Below, piece after piece: positions 47,401-61,030 of a stretch of 64,000 nucleotides of DNA. The position numbers and the translations under genes are program-made. The DNA is from Blasia pusilla (taxonomy: Eukaryota > Marchantiophyta > Marchantiopsida > Blasiales): NCBI GenBank assembly GCA_050084515.1, contig CM114274.1:14632001-14696000 (forward strand), in the 5' to 3' direction. Under the pieces are notes generated by a model. That model had not been told where the DNA came from. It did no database searches and saw nothing but the letters and a program-made list of their open reading frames with translations. Within the stretch, counting starts at the first letter, position 1, and the number at the start of each line of letters is the position of its first letter.

Positions 47401-50400
47401 TAAGCGCTCATTACGTTCTCTCTCATAGTTTTACGACCCATGGCATCTTCACCTTTCCATGCATACCTTCATTCTGCAGCCCGCGTTTCTCCACGTTGAA
47501 ACGGGATGCCCGTGCTCGCAGCCCGAGGAAAGAAATTTTGATCAGAAGCAACCCATGGCTTCTTCGGGCTTACACCTCCTAAGTCTAGGGCCGGCCCTCC
47601 CCTGTCTGGCTGCCGGATAGAATGATGTCCGCCGGGCTGTCATTCAACTTCCGTAAGCCCAAAGAATTCATTCATCCAAAGTATGTCAGCTTTTCCGTAG
47701 ACAGGACAGGAGCATACGTGTCATCTATTTGACAAGACTTACCCGTATCTTGCTTCACACCGGTAACTACCTTCCATGTGTCAGCTTTGGGGCATACACA
47801 TTCTGATAGCGTTCCTCTCTACGCGGCAAGGCAAACCAGTATTTGAGTTAAATAGACTACGAAATTACGGGAGATTCGGACCATATATTCTAATTATAGG
47901 ACTCTCATCTAGAGACACAATCTGCTCTACTAAAGCAGTTCTGTGTATCTATCCCCAAGGAGTTTGGATACAATTTGGAGACGTAGGCATGACTAGTCTA
48001 TAATGAGAGCTAGACCTTCTCCACTCTATGGCTATGTTCCATGGGACCGCATATACGAATATTCTTCATAAATTTGTGGATTTTCCTACATGCATTAGTG
48101 ATCATTTTTTAATGTTGTAATATACCCTATACCTAATTTAATTTGAACCATTAATTTCATAAAACAAATTAATAGTTCAGAAAACTAAATAGTAAGGTGA
48201 TTACTCTTTTCACTAGTATTTACAAGTAGTTACTCTATCTAAGATGGGTTATGCTTTTATGATTTTCAACTTAGTCATAAATATAAAATTTTCACTTTGT
48301 ATTGTAATTGTAATGAGAGAATTTGTGTGATTTATTTTTCAATATTGGTGTATACTAATATGAATGAAGAATTCCTTGAATTAGTCCAATAATCTTAGTG
48401 AATTTTTAAATTATTAGTTAGGTTAATTTTAATTAAGGAAAAACTCAAACTACATAGAATAGGAAGGATGATACAATGGCCCTTTATTCTCAAGAAATTA
48501 TAAAGGGCTTAAATTTATGCAATGGAAGGTATCTCCTTCCAAAACGAGTAAAGCTTTTTGAAAGCATAAATCTTAGATGTTGTATTATCTATGATCTAAA
48601 GGAAATAAGATGCATAGATGAAAAATGAAACAAAGACTTAATAGTTTGACGGTGTTGTAATTAAAAGAATGGGAATTCTTTCATTAATATAAAAATAAAT
48701 TGTTAAAATAATTAAATACTCGTAATTCAATAATGAGATGTTTCTTGCCTTTTTTAGAATTGGAAATTTTGTAGAAGAAATTTGAATTAAGCTTTTCATT
48801 TTCTTAGAAAAAATTGCACATTCTTCTTAAATGGAGAGATATCTACATGTTGAAATATTTACATGTGTTAGTGGAATATTAGTACATCATAAAGGTATTC
48901 TTTTTTTATGAATAATTATAAGGCATACAATGAGTTTGAAGGAGAATATTTGAGATAAAAGAGATTATCGTGCAAAATAAATTGCTATCCAAGAAACCTT
49001 TGTTGACATGTCTAAGATCCTTCAAGTCTATGACTCCTAAAACATATGTAAAATTTTATGAATAATTAGGCATATCTCAATAAAATTTCTCTTTTAGATA
49101 TAAAGTTATAAACTAGTCCTTTTGATACCTTAAGCATTCATATGATCTAGCAATATATACATTCCTAGTATTGCTTCGATCTATTATTATTAAAAATTAT
49201 TCTTACAACAAAGAGATATAAGAAATGGAAAGTACTACAAACTAGATATATAGGTAATATCACTAGACAGTAATTCCAACCAATCTCTTAACTCTAGGTA
49301 AAATAAGCTTCATAGATACAAACCTAAGATCTAGAGTAAATTTTTAAGATAGAAAAATTTACTAGCAGAAGTTGTAACTTAACGGGAAATGCCCAAGAGG
49401 TGATATACTCTCCATATGTCCTTTTTGTAACCGAAATTTAGATATATCATATCTACATATATATATTGGAGCAAGATTATGTTTGTAGGTTTAAAGTTTA
49501 TTTTACCCAAAGGGTTGAGATAGAATCTTAATAACTCTATCTCGACTCTATATATGGACCTCTTCATGGGCACCAACTATATGAACACAAAGGTAATCTC
49601 TAATAACAGAACATGTGTCTAGATATTCTAAATCTTCTAGAGTCCTATATATCAAAGTGTTATCATATACCAAAGGAAAAGACACAAACATTTGCCACTA
49701 GATACATGAAAGAAGGAAACCTCTTTAAGATTGAAACTCTACACCTGAGTTAAAGGTGACCTATACATATAGGCCACCTCTTAGGTAGTTGGTCACTACC
49801 TCCTAAGAAAAAGACAAAAATTTATCACTTTAAGCATTGATGGAATCTCATTCTACATTCCTAAGTTCCTAACATAACAAGTAGATTTTCTAAAAAGAAT
49901 AATCGTAAACAAAACACATTTAATTAAATTTAACTTTATTAGGCTCTTTCAAGATTCTAAATAGCATAGCAAATAGAATCATCTTAGAATCATCCATCTA
50001 TAATTAAAAAAATGAACACTACTTTAGAGGTTACTTGAGCCTAGATAAATTAAATAGAGACTAGATAAATATTAAAGAAGTTTTATAATCCCCTTCCCAA
50101 TCCCAACTGAATATGATCTTAACTCATCTTAGAGTCATCTAGTATCGAGACTAAAAAAAAATCAAACACTATTTTAGATGTTACTTAAGCCTTGAAAATG
50201 TAAATAGAGACCGGGCGAATATTAAATAAACTTTACAACCCCCTTCCCCCACTCCAAACTAACGTTGAATGAAAATAGTTTTTGGTATATCTATCCAACT
50301 ATGTCCATGTTCCAAAAAAAATTTCTCGCCATCAAACTTTGTACCCATCTTTTGTGTGCAATTATCTATTTTTTATACCCCTATAAGGATAGAAGAGAGA

Positions 50401-52073
50401 AGAAGCCAATGTTAAAGTAGAGTCTACAGAAAGTAATGTAATTAGGACTATTATTGAGATCGTTTATTTTTCTATTTATTCACTATAATGGATCCACTAT
50501 AGGATGCATCTAGTTTATGTGATCTACAATTCTTATGACATCATTATCTTGTAAGTGTGGTTACATATGTCAAGATTATAATTATCACGATTCAAAAATT
50601 TCAAGAGTCATAAAATGATGTCTAGCGATAATTTTCAAATTTGACATATGGACTAAAACTAAGTCTTCAGTTTTCAAGTGTGAAAGTTAAACAACTATCC
50701 CAAGCGTGTGACACTCCATAATAGAAATCCCTCCTCCCTTGGGATTTTCCTCACTTTTCACTATCAAACTTTAAGAAACATGCAAGAGGATTTTTTTTCC
50801 CATCTATATATTAGGCCTTAGGATAAACGCTTATAATTCTTTCTTCAGATTTTATACTTGCTAGAGATCTTAAAGGAATGAAGGGCAAGAGGCTAGGATA
50901 GGGACATGATTGATTGTTATGTATCTTTTTGAGAAGTTGGACTTCATGGTTCATAGTTTTAGTGTCTTAGTCATAGTATCTTAATTAATAGAGTCGATGA
51001 TTCAAAGCTTCACTTACTCACATTCTATCATAGGATCATAGTAAAAAAATTGAGGACAAAAGCTAGTATGGGATATATATATGGTGACTGAGGACAAAAA
51101 AATGTGGTCGGATTGGTGGGTGATGTAATATGAGTTGATGTCTTGGCACATAGAATATTCAATAGTCAATGGAATTTCCATCACTTTAACTTGGGCAATA
51201 TAGATGTAATATACGTTTAATATGTAAGGAAAATTTTCTTTTGGGAGTATGTAGGGAGGTAGAATGGGTGCAAAGAAAATCTCTCTACATGATTGAGGTT
51301 TCTGATTAAATATGAATCTGATACCAAGAAAAATGTTCTCATGGACTTAAGAATTCAATTTTGAAAAATTTATGGAAATTAGAACCATCAAGGCAGTCAG
51401 AAGCCCAAAAATATTTTAATTCATCATATTTGTCGAAATTGGTGTTTTCATCTCCTTCTAGATGTCTTTATGTGTGCGGTGCTTTGTACGTAAATCCTTC
51501 ATATCGTACAAGGTAGGAAATTTCCCATTCAATATATATCCAATTATAGAAGAGAGATCAAAATGGAAACATTTTAACGTTGAGAGACTACATAGGAGTA
51601 GAAGAGATGAGGTTAAATTTTCAAGCATGAAAGGAAAGGTGGAAAGATCTAAATTTTCAATAAGGGAGGGCTTGATCAGGTTAATTTTTTTGAAGTGTTA
51701 GATTTTCATCTAGAGAGGAGAGAAGAGATAGGATCTAATTTTTTAATATGGGAGGAGAAGACAATTGGACAACAAGAACAAACCAAACCTCCTTCATCCT
51801 TTTGAGTCCTCTTAAAAGGGAAGAGAGAAACGTTCTCCATTTCTCTCTAAAGGAAAAAATAACACAAATAGAGAGATAATGTGGGAGGAGAGAAGGATCG
51901 AAGGTGAGGGATGGAGAGAAGACATAGAAAAACCTTTGCAGTTCCTTCAAAGAGTAGAGGTAAGGAGAGGATAGAAAATCAAAATGATATGGTTAACCCT
52001 AAACCTTGAACCCTAAACCTAAACCCAATGCAAGCTAGGTGTAATGTGGAAAGGACTACATTGCACTTACGTT
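47401..52073. other. AT-rich intergenic DNA with a short telomere-like motif
   Basis: The DNA is less AT-rich to about 48,000 and strongly AT-rich afterwards. No gene is supported; all open frames are below about 85 codons and show no domain. A short CCCTAAA-rich stretch (51,996-52,026) resembles plant telomere repeats but is only three imperfect units. Confidence 0.45.
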
Positions 52074-52470
52074 TGTTGGATTCTCAATATCCACTCCTCT
52101 CAACACCATCTATCTAATTGGCTCCCTTTTATGAGGAGAAGTCTAGATTGATGGTTTCGACTTTGACGTCGAAGAAGTCATAGTAATATGAAGAAGGTGG
52201 TTTATGGAGTAGTGTTACTAGGATTATCTAAACCTATATTACAAATTTTTTTTATAAGTAGAATCAAAGAAAAATAGGTAAAATACCCCAGTTTCCCGAG
52301 TAGTGAAATAGTCGGGAGCCGCAGCGATAGCGCATTCTCGTATGTCGAGTTATCTCCATGTTCAGGTTCCATCGAAGCCCTTCATTGAGCGCATAGACGG
52401 ACTAGGCCACTTTGTATCTCCAAGATTTGTAATACATTTTAGTGATTTCATTACATTCTGTTTTCTCATA
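52074..52470 (+). mobile_element. Lone Copia-type LTR, about 397 bp
   Basis: It matches the LTRs of the element at 59.2-61.0 kb through TATGAGGAGAAG..CTAGATTGATGGTT, GTCATAGTAATATGA, TTTCCCGAG and TAGTGAAATAGTCGGGAGCC, to TTTTCTCATA at the end. It starts TGTTGG. No internal region is beside it, so it is a solo LTR or a fragment. The flanks ACGTT and GTGTT agree at 3 of 5 bases, too weak to call a target duplication. Confidence 0.75.
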
Positions 52471-55400
52471 GTGTTTATTCTTCAATCCACAAAAATCAAA
52501 TAAACCATTACTTACACACAATACTCAAGAGACCTTAGTGAATCTCCAAGCAAGGAATATCCCTTCCTCCACTTTCCTCAAGTGCATATTTCTATTTTTC
52601 TATCCAAAAGTTGGAATTGGGATACAACTATTGTATTGAGCAGCAAAGGGGATTACTCTTTAAGTAATTAGTACCATATCTTTTCTATAGAGAATCCTGC
52701 TATTCAAATATAACATTTTCATGATATAAATACTTCAATGATAAAATTAAATCTAGTTCATGTCCATAGAGTAATTCTCTATGTATGCATAAGATTTGGG
52801 CATGACTCTTCTCCTTGTCTTGCCTTCAAAATAGGCCACACCTTTCTTAGTCATTCTCCAACGTCCCCTAACTTTCCTACTTGCATGGCACATTCTAGAT
52901 ATTTTTTGATTTCTTTGCTTGATCATCCCCATCATGATCCTTCTAAGTTTGGCATGATCATTTCATTTCATTTGCACCATCCCAACTTTGCAAATTAATT
53001 TGATGAAATCTCAATGATTTTTTTTAACTATGAAGCCGTGTTTATATTTTTTAATCAATGTTTGAACAAGAGGTTCATGAAGTCCTATAGATTTTCAAAC
53101 TTAATTCTCTTTGTATAAACAAGGTAAGTGTGTCTAATGACATTTCTATCTTTGGATTACCCCTTCCACTTGTTTCGGTGTCTCTTTCACACATAACACA
53201 TAATCACATTTTGTTAAGTCTTTTTGTAAGATCCCTTTGGATCATGTCTTGCATGTAAGATCCCTTTGTATTCTATGTTGTTGAAAACCCTCTTTTCTTA
53301 ATAGAACATTTTTTCCAAGTTCCAACCCTTGATCTAGCTTGAGTTATATATATTTCTTCTATTATTCGAGTGTTTATAATACATGCTCTAGATTGAGTAA
53401 TATCTTTCCATCCTTGTTTCTTTATTTTAGCTTCATCTTAGCCTAACACAATGAAAGAAAGAAAAGTTGATGGAACTACCCTCTATTGTCTCAAGATACA
53501 TGAACAAACCCTTCATCCTCTAGAGAGGAATAAAGAGGGAAGCAATGGAGTTGGTATGGATCCTTCTTTCCATTCATAAGGATAGAGGAAGATAGGCCCT
53601 CTCTTTGGAGTTAGGGATGGCCCATTCGTCCCTACCCACTTCTTAAGATTAAGGAAAGAAGCCTATATCTATGTCTAATTCTTCATCCCTAACCCGTCTT
53701 ATGATGAAATGAGATAGGGAAGGAAGGCAAAGAAAGATAGAGAGAGGATATGGATATACCCTCTTCATTTCTTTAGAGACTCTGAGTAGAATTAAAAAAG
53801 GGATGAGTTGGATGGGTGGTACTGAAAAATTAAAAATATTGATAACCCTCTATTATCTAGAGAGGCCAAGGAGATCTAGAGTGAGGGGGATCCTTCCCTT
53901 CTCTAGAGACACAAAGACGGCTGGCTCCTCTTTGGAGGGCTAATGATGGCACAAAACAATACTAGTCTTATTATATTGCTAATATTAACCATCATGAAAT
54001 CAATTTGAGTTATTACATTATCTATCTATATGATTATTTGATAAAAGGAGGTTATTATGTGAAGAAAGTACTTTTAGAAGAAGTTATTTTAATTCAAAGA
54101 AGAGATCTGAGTTGTAAGATTACGGTAACCTCTTTTGGAAATAAAATAAGATAAATCACAAAGTTACATATAATTTTGGATGAATGAAATAAATTATAGT
54201 TCATAAATATTATAATTGAGAAAAGGGGGATTATTTAGAAAATATAGAAAGAAAATTTGAAAAGAAAAAAAATCTCTTAAGTGAATGATGAGGTATCTCT
54301 TTCCTTTCTATGTTTTAAAAGATTTCGAAGAACTTTTAGATGAAATTTCTTCTCTTAGAATAAAAAGATGAAATTTTTTGCAAAAATAGAGAGATGTCTA
54401 CTTTGTTAAAATTTCAATATGTAGGACCATTGAAATTAAAATTCTTGAATCAAGAAAATTAAAAATCTTAAAAGTGGTTTTTAATTAATTTTTTCAATCT
54501 TAATCTTAAATTATCTCAAAGTATAATCCAAAAGTGTCAAAAGATCCAACCAATATTCTCAAAAGTAACTTCCAATAATCCTAATTTTTTTCATTTATAC
54601 ATTTCTATTTTCCAATCTACTAAGGAACATTAGATATTCTAATTTTTCTTAAAAAATAAGACAAAAATTTTCTAAACTATTTTTCCCCCTTTAAGTAAGT
54701 AAAATGTTAGAAACTCAAACTTATTATAAGGGAAATATTTTTTAAAAAGATAACTTCAAGGATTTTAGATCTACATGATAGTTACGTTGCTCAAAACTCT
54801 TATTTATTAATGTGATTTTTTTGAGGTAAAAGGTCAAACTCAAAATTGAACCTTATAATTTTTGCAAGACGAAAAAAATTATGAAAGGATGTTTGGTTTA
54901 AATTAAATACTTTGCTTCTCAATTTTCCTCCAAATATTGCATTGACATCATGCAATAATCTTCATGACAATGAAGATTATTTTCTTCTCTTGAGAAGTCC
55001 ATGCTATGTTACTTAAGAATAGCTATAAAACATGAGGTAGAAAGATTTCATTAATTCTAACAAATGATTTAAAAGTTGTTAGAATTATGCCAAACGAAAT
55101 AAGGATGTATGACTCATGTGAAGATGTTATGATCTAGAATAAGGTAATGAGTCTTTTTTGTGGATTCTAGTGAAAATAACTTTCTATCCCTATTTTTTAC
55201 ACAAAAGGAGTGATGAGGCTATTTCATTCTCTTTGTGTCATCATTTTCATTCTTTCTAATCCGGTTTATGCAAGCTTCCTCCTCTTTGTGGATAGATGTA
55301 AGCCTTTCCCAATGAGTAGTTTTTATATGGTATTAATTATTTATATCATGTGAAGAATCCTTTTGAAATTGGGATATTTCTCGTTGGAGCAAGAGAATAT

Positions 55401-56090
55401 TTTTGGAAAGGAAAATTTGATCTTTTGACAAAAAATCATTTAGAGAGACAAAACATGCCTCCTGAGTCCATGACAATCTCAGAAGATCAAAATTATAATT
55501 GAACTTTATCAATGGTGAAAATATTTGGATTTCTGACTTTAGGCTCCAAACACTAAAGGAAATTCCTAGTTTTATGACTCGGTTTTATAACTCATATGAG
55601 TCATATATCACCCTTCATGACTAAAAATGACTAGTTACTTATAGAGACACAAAGGCCAAGTCATCTCTTCCAAATGGTTGAAAAGACTAACATAGTTTGT
55701 TGACATGGCACAAAAAGGCAAGTCATATAATCATGATTGCCACATCATGGAGATAACATGGGCAAGTGATTTGATGATATGGATTGAATGAAAAAATAGT
55801 TCCTTCCATCAATATGCCTCATCTTCTATCCGTTTATCCATCCATACATTCGTTATCTTCTTCTAGATGCCACACCCTTCATCTGGATCCCTCTTACCAT
55901 CCCTCTGTCCACACCTCATTTGTACATGTGTCCTACCCTCCATGCCTCTCTCAATCTTGTCTCCTTTTGTATTCCATCCATGAATCCCATATACCAATTA
56001 TGTTTGTCCATCCATGAACTCCATCTAATCACGCTCTATCCACTGATCCCATCCGTCAACTTCATTTGTCATCTTGATGCGATTTAGCAT
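52471..56090. other. AT-rich intergenic DNA, nothing recognised
   Basis: No gene or named repeat. A stretch rich in CCAT words near 55,830-56,040 gives an open frame without domain content. Confidence 0.45.
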
Positions 56091-56156
56091 GTGTTGGGCA
56101 GGATTTGAATTTGCATCATTAGTCTCAGAGCTGATTCTTCTACCATTAACCCACAC
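56091..56156 (-). pseudogene. tRNA-like sequence, degenerate
   Basis: On the minus strand: GTGTGGG at the 5' side, a D-arm and A-box-like TTAATGGTAGAAG, an anticodon-arm-like ATCAGCTCTGAGA, a T-arm and B-box-like AATTCAAATCC, then CCCAACAC pairing imperfectly with the 5' side. Stem mismatches and the 66-bp length suggest a dead tRNA copy or a tRNA-derived repeat head rather than a working gene. The identity cannot be fixed; a Gln (CTG) reading is only one option. Confidence 0.35.
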
Positions 56157-56756
56157 ATTATTACATGTACAAAATATAACTAAATTAAATACATATATAA
56201 GTATTAGTTTACATTTTGTAGATTTTTATACTTTATAAAAGTCATATTTGCATTAATTTTTTCTTACAAATAATTCCTTCCTAGAGAATGACTCGTGAGT
56301 TGAAGCTTTAGTAGTTTGGACCTTATATATGTACTTCATTTGACAAGAAAATCATATTTACATAACACTTTCATATCACCCCAACTGTCACGTGAGACAT
56401 ATTGTGGTTCTTTAGATCTAATCATCCTATCAATTTCTCCAATCTTTCTAGTTTTCCCACGGACTTATCTATTTCATCGTGCAAATCTTAGAAATAGTTA
56501 ATTTTCATAATAATGTTTGAAGCATAGGTAATTTTTAAAATTATGAATATGATGAATTAATGAATATATCATTTTTCTATGTATTTTAAAAATTGAGACT
56601 ATTCTATGGAACTTTTGAGACTTCCTTTCATATATACTTTTGAGAAAATTTGGAATTTATTTTGAGATTTTGAATGATCTTTTTGATTTTGAAATTTTAG
56701 GAATCTTCATAATGGCATATTCTAATGGCCAATGAGTTCCACTCCAAAAATAATAA

Positions 56757-57346
56757 ACACTTGACACATGGCGACTAGATAGCAAAAAAATTTCCACATG
56801 CTACGGGCAACAAGAAAAAAATTTGAAGTCATGTGTAATATCATTAATCTCTTCCCTTAACGGCCTATACACTAGTTCTTCAAACACTTTTTCATTTCTC
56901 GTGCATTGCACGGACACCTTATCTATATTAGTATGGAAGAGTGCCTTCTTGATTTGCAAATACCTCCCTGCTTGACATGTGGAAATTGGGCAACAAGAAA
57001 ATGTTTCACATGCTACGGGCAAAAAATTTTTTTTTGAATTTTTGTGGAGCATTATGAATCTCTTCCCTTCACAGGCTATACACTAGCTCTTCAAAAAAAT
57101 TTATTTCCCGTGCATCGCACAGGAACCTTATCTATATTATTATGGGAGAGTGCCTTCTTGATTTGCAAATACCTCTCTGCTTGACATGTGGCAACTAGGC
57201 AGCAAGAAAATATTTCACATGTTACGGGTAGCAAGAAAAAAATTTGAATTTAAGTGCAATTTCATTAATCTCTTCCCTTCACGGGCTACACACTAGCTCT
57301 TCAAACACTCTTTTATTGCCTGTGCGATGCATGGGCACCTTACTAG
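56757..57346 (+). mobile_element. Head-to-tail tandem of short Helitrons (one partial, two full copies)
   Basis: A 5' truncated copy (56,757-56,921) is followed by full copies at 56,922-57,130 (209 bp) and 57,131-57,346 (216 bp). Full copies start TCTATATTA(G/T)TATGG and carry GAGTGCCTTCTTGATTTGCA. Each copy ends in a short hairpin such as CGTGCATTGCACGGACACCTTA. Only the last has the full Helitron terminus CTTACTAG before a T; internal junctions pass from CACCTTA or GAACCTTA directly into TCTATATTA. No coding sequence. The ends agree with the element at 10,882-11,120. Confidence 0.7.
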
Positions 57347-57705
57347 TATATATAAATAACAACCTCTTCTTGCCATATCAATTTCTATAGTTTTTTTAAT
57401 TCATTGGACAAGAAATTTCCAATACTACAGTTGAATATTTGGAATTTACAACATATCTTGATAGTCAAGTCTCATCTTCATATTGGAGACAAAAAGAAAG
57501 AACTCATGGTAATATATACTAGTATAGATTCCGTGTTATATAAAAAGCTAATAGTCCCGTCCGAAGTCTTTTTCTTGTTTTATATGCCATGGAAATATTT
57601 TCATGCTATCAAAATTAAAATTTAGTACATCTAAAATATTCGGGATATTTTTGGAAAATATCCCAAATTTTCATAAAAATGCAGATATTCAATAATTGTA
57701 TGGTA

Positions 57706-58014
57706 CACGGTTGTACAAAAACTGATATGTCTGACCCTATGATGGACATGGATGAAAAAGTTTGGACATGGATTGCAAAAGGTGAGGCCCATACTTATAG
57801 TTCATGGTGGAAGGTAAGACAAGGATGGGCATGGCCATAAGAGGGGAGGGAATGGCGGTGGAAGGAGGAAGAAACGAGAAAATGGAGATCATGAAGGAAA
57901 ATGGGGTCATGAGAAAGAAGGGAGAGACATGGTCCATATCGACAAGTCCTTCTATAAGATGGACGTAAATCCAAGGACATATCTCAGACGCGGACTTTGC
58001 CATCTGCAACCTTA
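57706..58014. mobile_element. Small hAT-type element, 309 bp
   Basis: Ends CACGGTTGTA and TGCAACCTTA are degenerate versions of the inverted repeat seen at 25,675-26,367. Eight-base flanks GTATGGTA and GTATGGCG share their first six bases, fitting a hAT target duplication. The interior differs from the GC-rich element and contains ATGGACATGGATGAA-like words. There is no transposase. Confidence 0.65.
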
Positions 58015-58022
58015 GTATGGCG

Positions 58023-59154
58023 TCTTGGATGGTATCTGCTTAGTGTCTAATATTAGTGTGGTTACCTTTGATGTCAAAGCCTTTAAGGGTGTCACATCTA
58101 GCATACTCTAGATCTTATTGTGCCAACCTTGATACTCTATTAGTGTTTGAATATTTATCAATTTTTTCTTGAATATTGATCAAAATGCTATATGTTTAGC
58201 AAAGAAGCTATTCTCCCTTAATAGCATAGATAAAGAAGTAAATAAAAGAAGTTAGAATCTAGAAATCCATATTTTATACGATCACTCGAATCACATCTAA
58301 TGGCCCCCTTTTGATGGTAGTCTATACTATTATTTAAAGATTAAAGGCATTTTGAATACTTTATCGTAAAAGAAATGAAGTTTTCTTCCAAAGAGGAAAG
58401 ATGTCGTATTAAATCACCATTTATAAAAAGAAATATGAAGATCATCTCATTAGAAAAGTTTCATATGGATGAGATGAAGCTCTCCCTTAAAAAATAAGTC
58501 ATATTATAACATGAGATCTCATATAATTATCTTTGGTGGAAAGGAAATAAGTGAGTTACACATGAATCAACTCCATTTGTCAAATAGCTCCTTGAATATT
58601 GTCTTATTAAGAAAATACTTAAATCTATATTAAAATATTCTTTCGTATATGATCCTATATTATTAAAGATTATTATGGAGAAATCACAATTTCTAGTTTC
58701 CAAAATCATACATTGAATAAAAAGAAAGAATATTCCAAATTTTTAAAAATGAGAGATATCACCTTTTTAGAGTTTTTTTACAATAAATAATAGCATTGCT
58801 TCATTGTGCTTTGAAATCTTGCGTCTTGAAACATCTTCTTCTTGGCTTTTCAACACATCCTTGATTTCCCTAAATGCTTCTCATTTGTTCCTCCAAAAAT
58901 GTGCTTTACTCTCCCCTAACTTATCCTTCCAAATGCAAATCACTTTTAATTAAAGAGCTTTTGTCATTTGGCTATCTTTGAATGGTAGAGACTTTTCCAT
59001 TCATTCTTGGTCAATCTTAATACCTTTCCAATTTAACTTAAGGTATCAAATGCTCTTTCTTTGAGATTTACTCTTGACCAAATATATACCAAGATTCTTT
59101 GGCTATCGATAAGATTCCAATGACACCGTTATTTTTTGGACAGCAACTCCTCGT
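58023..59154. other. AT-rich intergenic DNA, nothing recognised
   Basis: No gene, RNA or repeat is supported. Confidence 0.45.
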
Positions 59155-61030
59155 CCTATAGAAACGAAGAAAAATAGGTAAAAAACCCTAATTTCCCGAG
59201 AAGTGAAATAGTTGGGAGCTGCAGCGGTAGCGCATTCTCGTATGTTGAGTTATCTCTATGTTCAAGTTCCATCAAAGCTCTTATGTGAGTGCATGGACGG
59301 ACTAGGTCACTTTGTATCTCCAAGTTTTATAGTAGATTTCAGTGATTTCGTCACTTTGTATTTTCTCACATGCTATCAGACCAGTAGGTTTTCCAGTATT
59401 TTGTATTTGGCGATCTAGTATGTTTGCACAAAATCTTGAGAGATGGCTACTTCTTTGTCAATTTTTGCTTACCCTCCTCCGCTGGATGAAGGGAAGTTAG
59501 ATGGGTCCAACTATATATTGTGGAAGTTCAAAATGATAACTGTCCTCGAATCATTTGAGATCTCGGAGACGACCACAAGGGTCGATGCGAATCCATAGGC
59601 TACTTTGAGTTATGCATGTTCATCTTCATCTGGTGATATCGATCCTGTTGTATTACTCGCATGGAAATGCATAAACGCTAATGCTCTATATGCGATTGTC
59701 ACGAATGTAACTGATTCTATTTTGACTCTCATTCAACATACGACCAATGTTGCTGAGGCATGGAACATTCAGAAGAATCAGCGTGAAACGAGGAATGAGA
59801 CTTAGATTCAGAATCCGGAGAATCAGCTTACATCCGAGAAATTTCAGAAAGAGAAAGCGCGGAGCAATTTTTGATAAGGATCAAGAATCTTCAAGATCAG
59901 ATGGCGTCCGTAGGAATTCCAAAGTCTAACAAAGATTTGGCTCATCCGTGTATAAGGATTTTGCGTCCGAGGTATGACAGTTTGGTCACTACATTGAATA
60001 CTCAAGTAAGACCCACGCCGCTTAGTTTTGAATAATTTAGTGCAATGTTGGTAGAAGAGGAAATGCGCTTCAAAGAAAGAGAGGGAAGTGATGCAACATT
60101 TATTGCCAACGTACAAAGAGGTAGAAGTCACGATTATAGTTCAAATATCAAGAAGAAATTTTCAAGGAAAGCCTTCAAATACTTTTATTGTGATAATCTA
60201 TGTCATCTTATCAAAGATTGTAGAAAGAGGAGTGAGGATGAAAAGAACGGTTGTTTAAGACCTACGAAGGAGTCTGGAAATTCTGTAGAGCTAGGAGAAC
60301 ATGAGGTAAATATTTGGGTAGCAATCAAAGAGTTTTGCACACAAGCAAAAAAATCCACTGAGTCAAAGAGTGAAGATGCATGAGTGCTCGATAGTGGAGC
60401 ATCTAGGCATAGGACCAATCATAAGGATTGGTATAGCTTCTTATAGCCTCTACAGGAGCCCATCGTTCTTATTGTTGGGAATAATGCAAAGTGCCTTGTA
60501 GAAGGGAAAGGCATAATTTCTTAAGTCTCACAAAAAGAAGACGAAAAGAAGTTAACTGATATACTGTACGTACTAGAGTTGAAGCACAATTTTCTTTGCA
60601 TTCTCAACATCCACTTCTCTGACCACCATTAATCTGATCGGCCCCCTTGTATGAGGAGAAGCCTAGATTGATGGTTCCGACTTAAATGTCGAAGGAGTCA
60701 TAGTAATATGACGTAGGTGGTTTATGGAATAGCGTAACTAGAATTATCTAACCCTATATTGCATCCGCACCCTGCTGCAATATAAGATTTAGGGTATAGG
60801 GTCAAAAAAATTCTATTAATAGAAACAAAGAAAAATATGTAAAAAACCCTGGTTACCTGAGTAGTGAAATAGTCGGGAGCCGCAGCGGTAGTGCATTCTC
60901 GTATGTCGTGTTATCTCCATGTTCAGGTTCCATCGAAGCTCTTGTATGAGCGCACGAACGGACTAGGTCACTTTGTATCTCCAATTTTATAATAGATTTT
61001 AGTGATTTCTTCACTTTCTGTTTTCTCACA
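59155..61030 (+). mobile_element. Copia-like LTR retrotransposon, internally deleted and dead
   Basis: 5' LTR remnant at 59,155-59,370 (its start is lost), a primer-binding site TGCTATCAGACCAG at 59,371 resembling the initiator-tRNA-Met site, an internal part, and a 3' LTR at 60,597-61,030. From ATG 59,443 the frame reads as Copia gag (PPPLDEGKLDGSNYILWKF). A shifted frame holds a damaged zinc knuckle in which the first Cys is Tyr (YFYCDNLCHLIKDC, about 60,180). A stop then separates the aspartic protease motif LDSGAS at about 60,388. The reading reaches LELKHNFLCILN and runs straight into the 3' LTR, so integrase, reverse transcriptase and RNase H are deleted. Confidence 0.85.

Noticed and set aside
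55784-56017. 77-codon open frame rich in Ser, His and Pro
   Set aside because: The DNA is a run of CCAT-like words with no domain or splice context.
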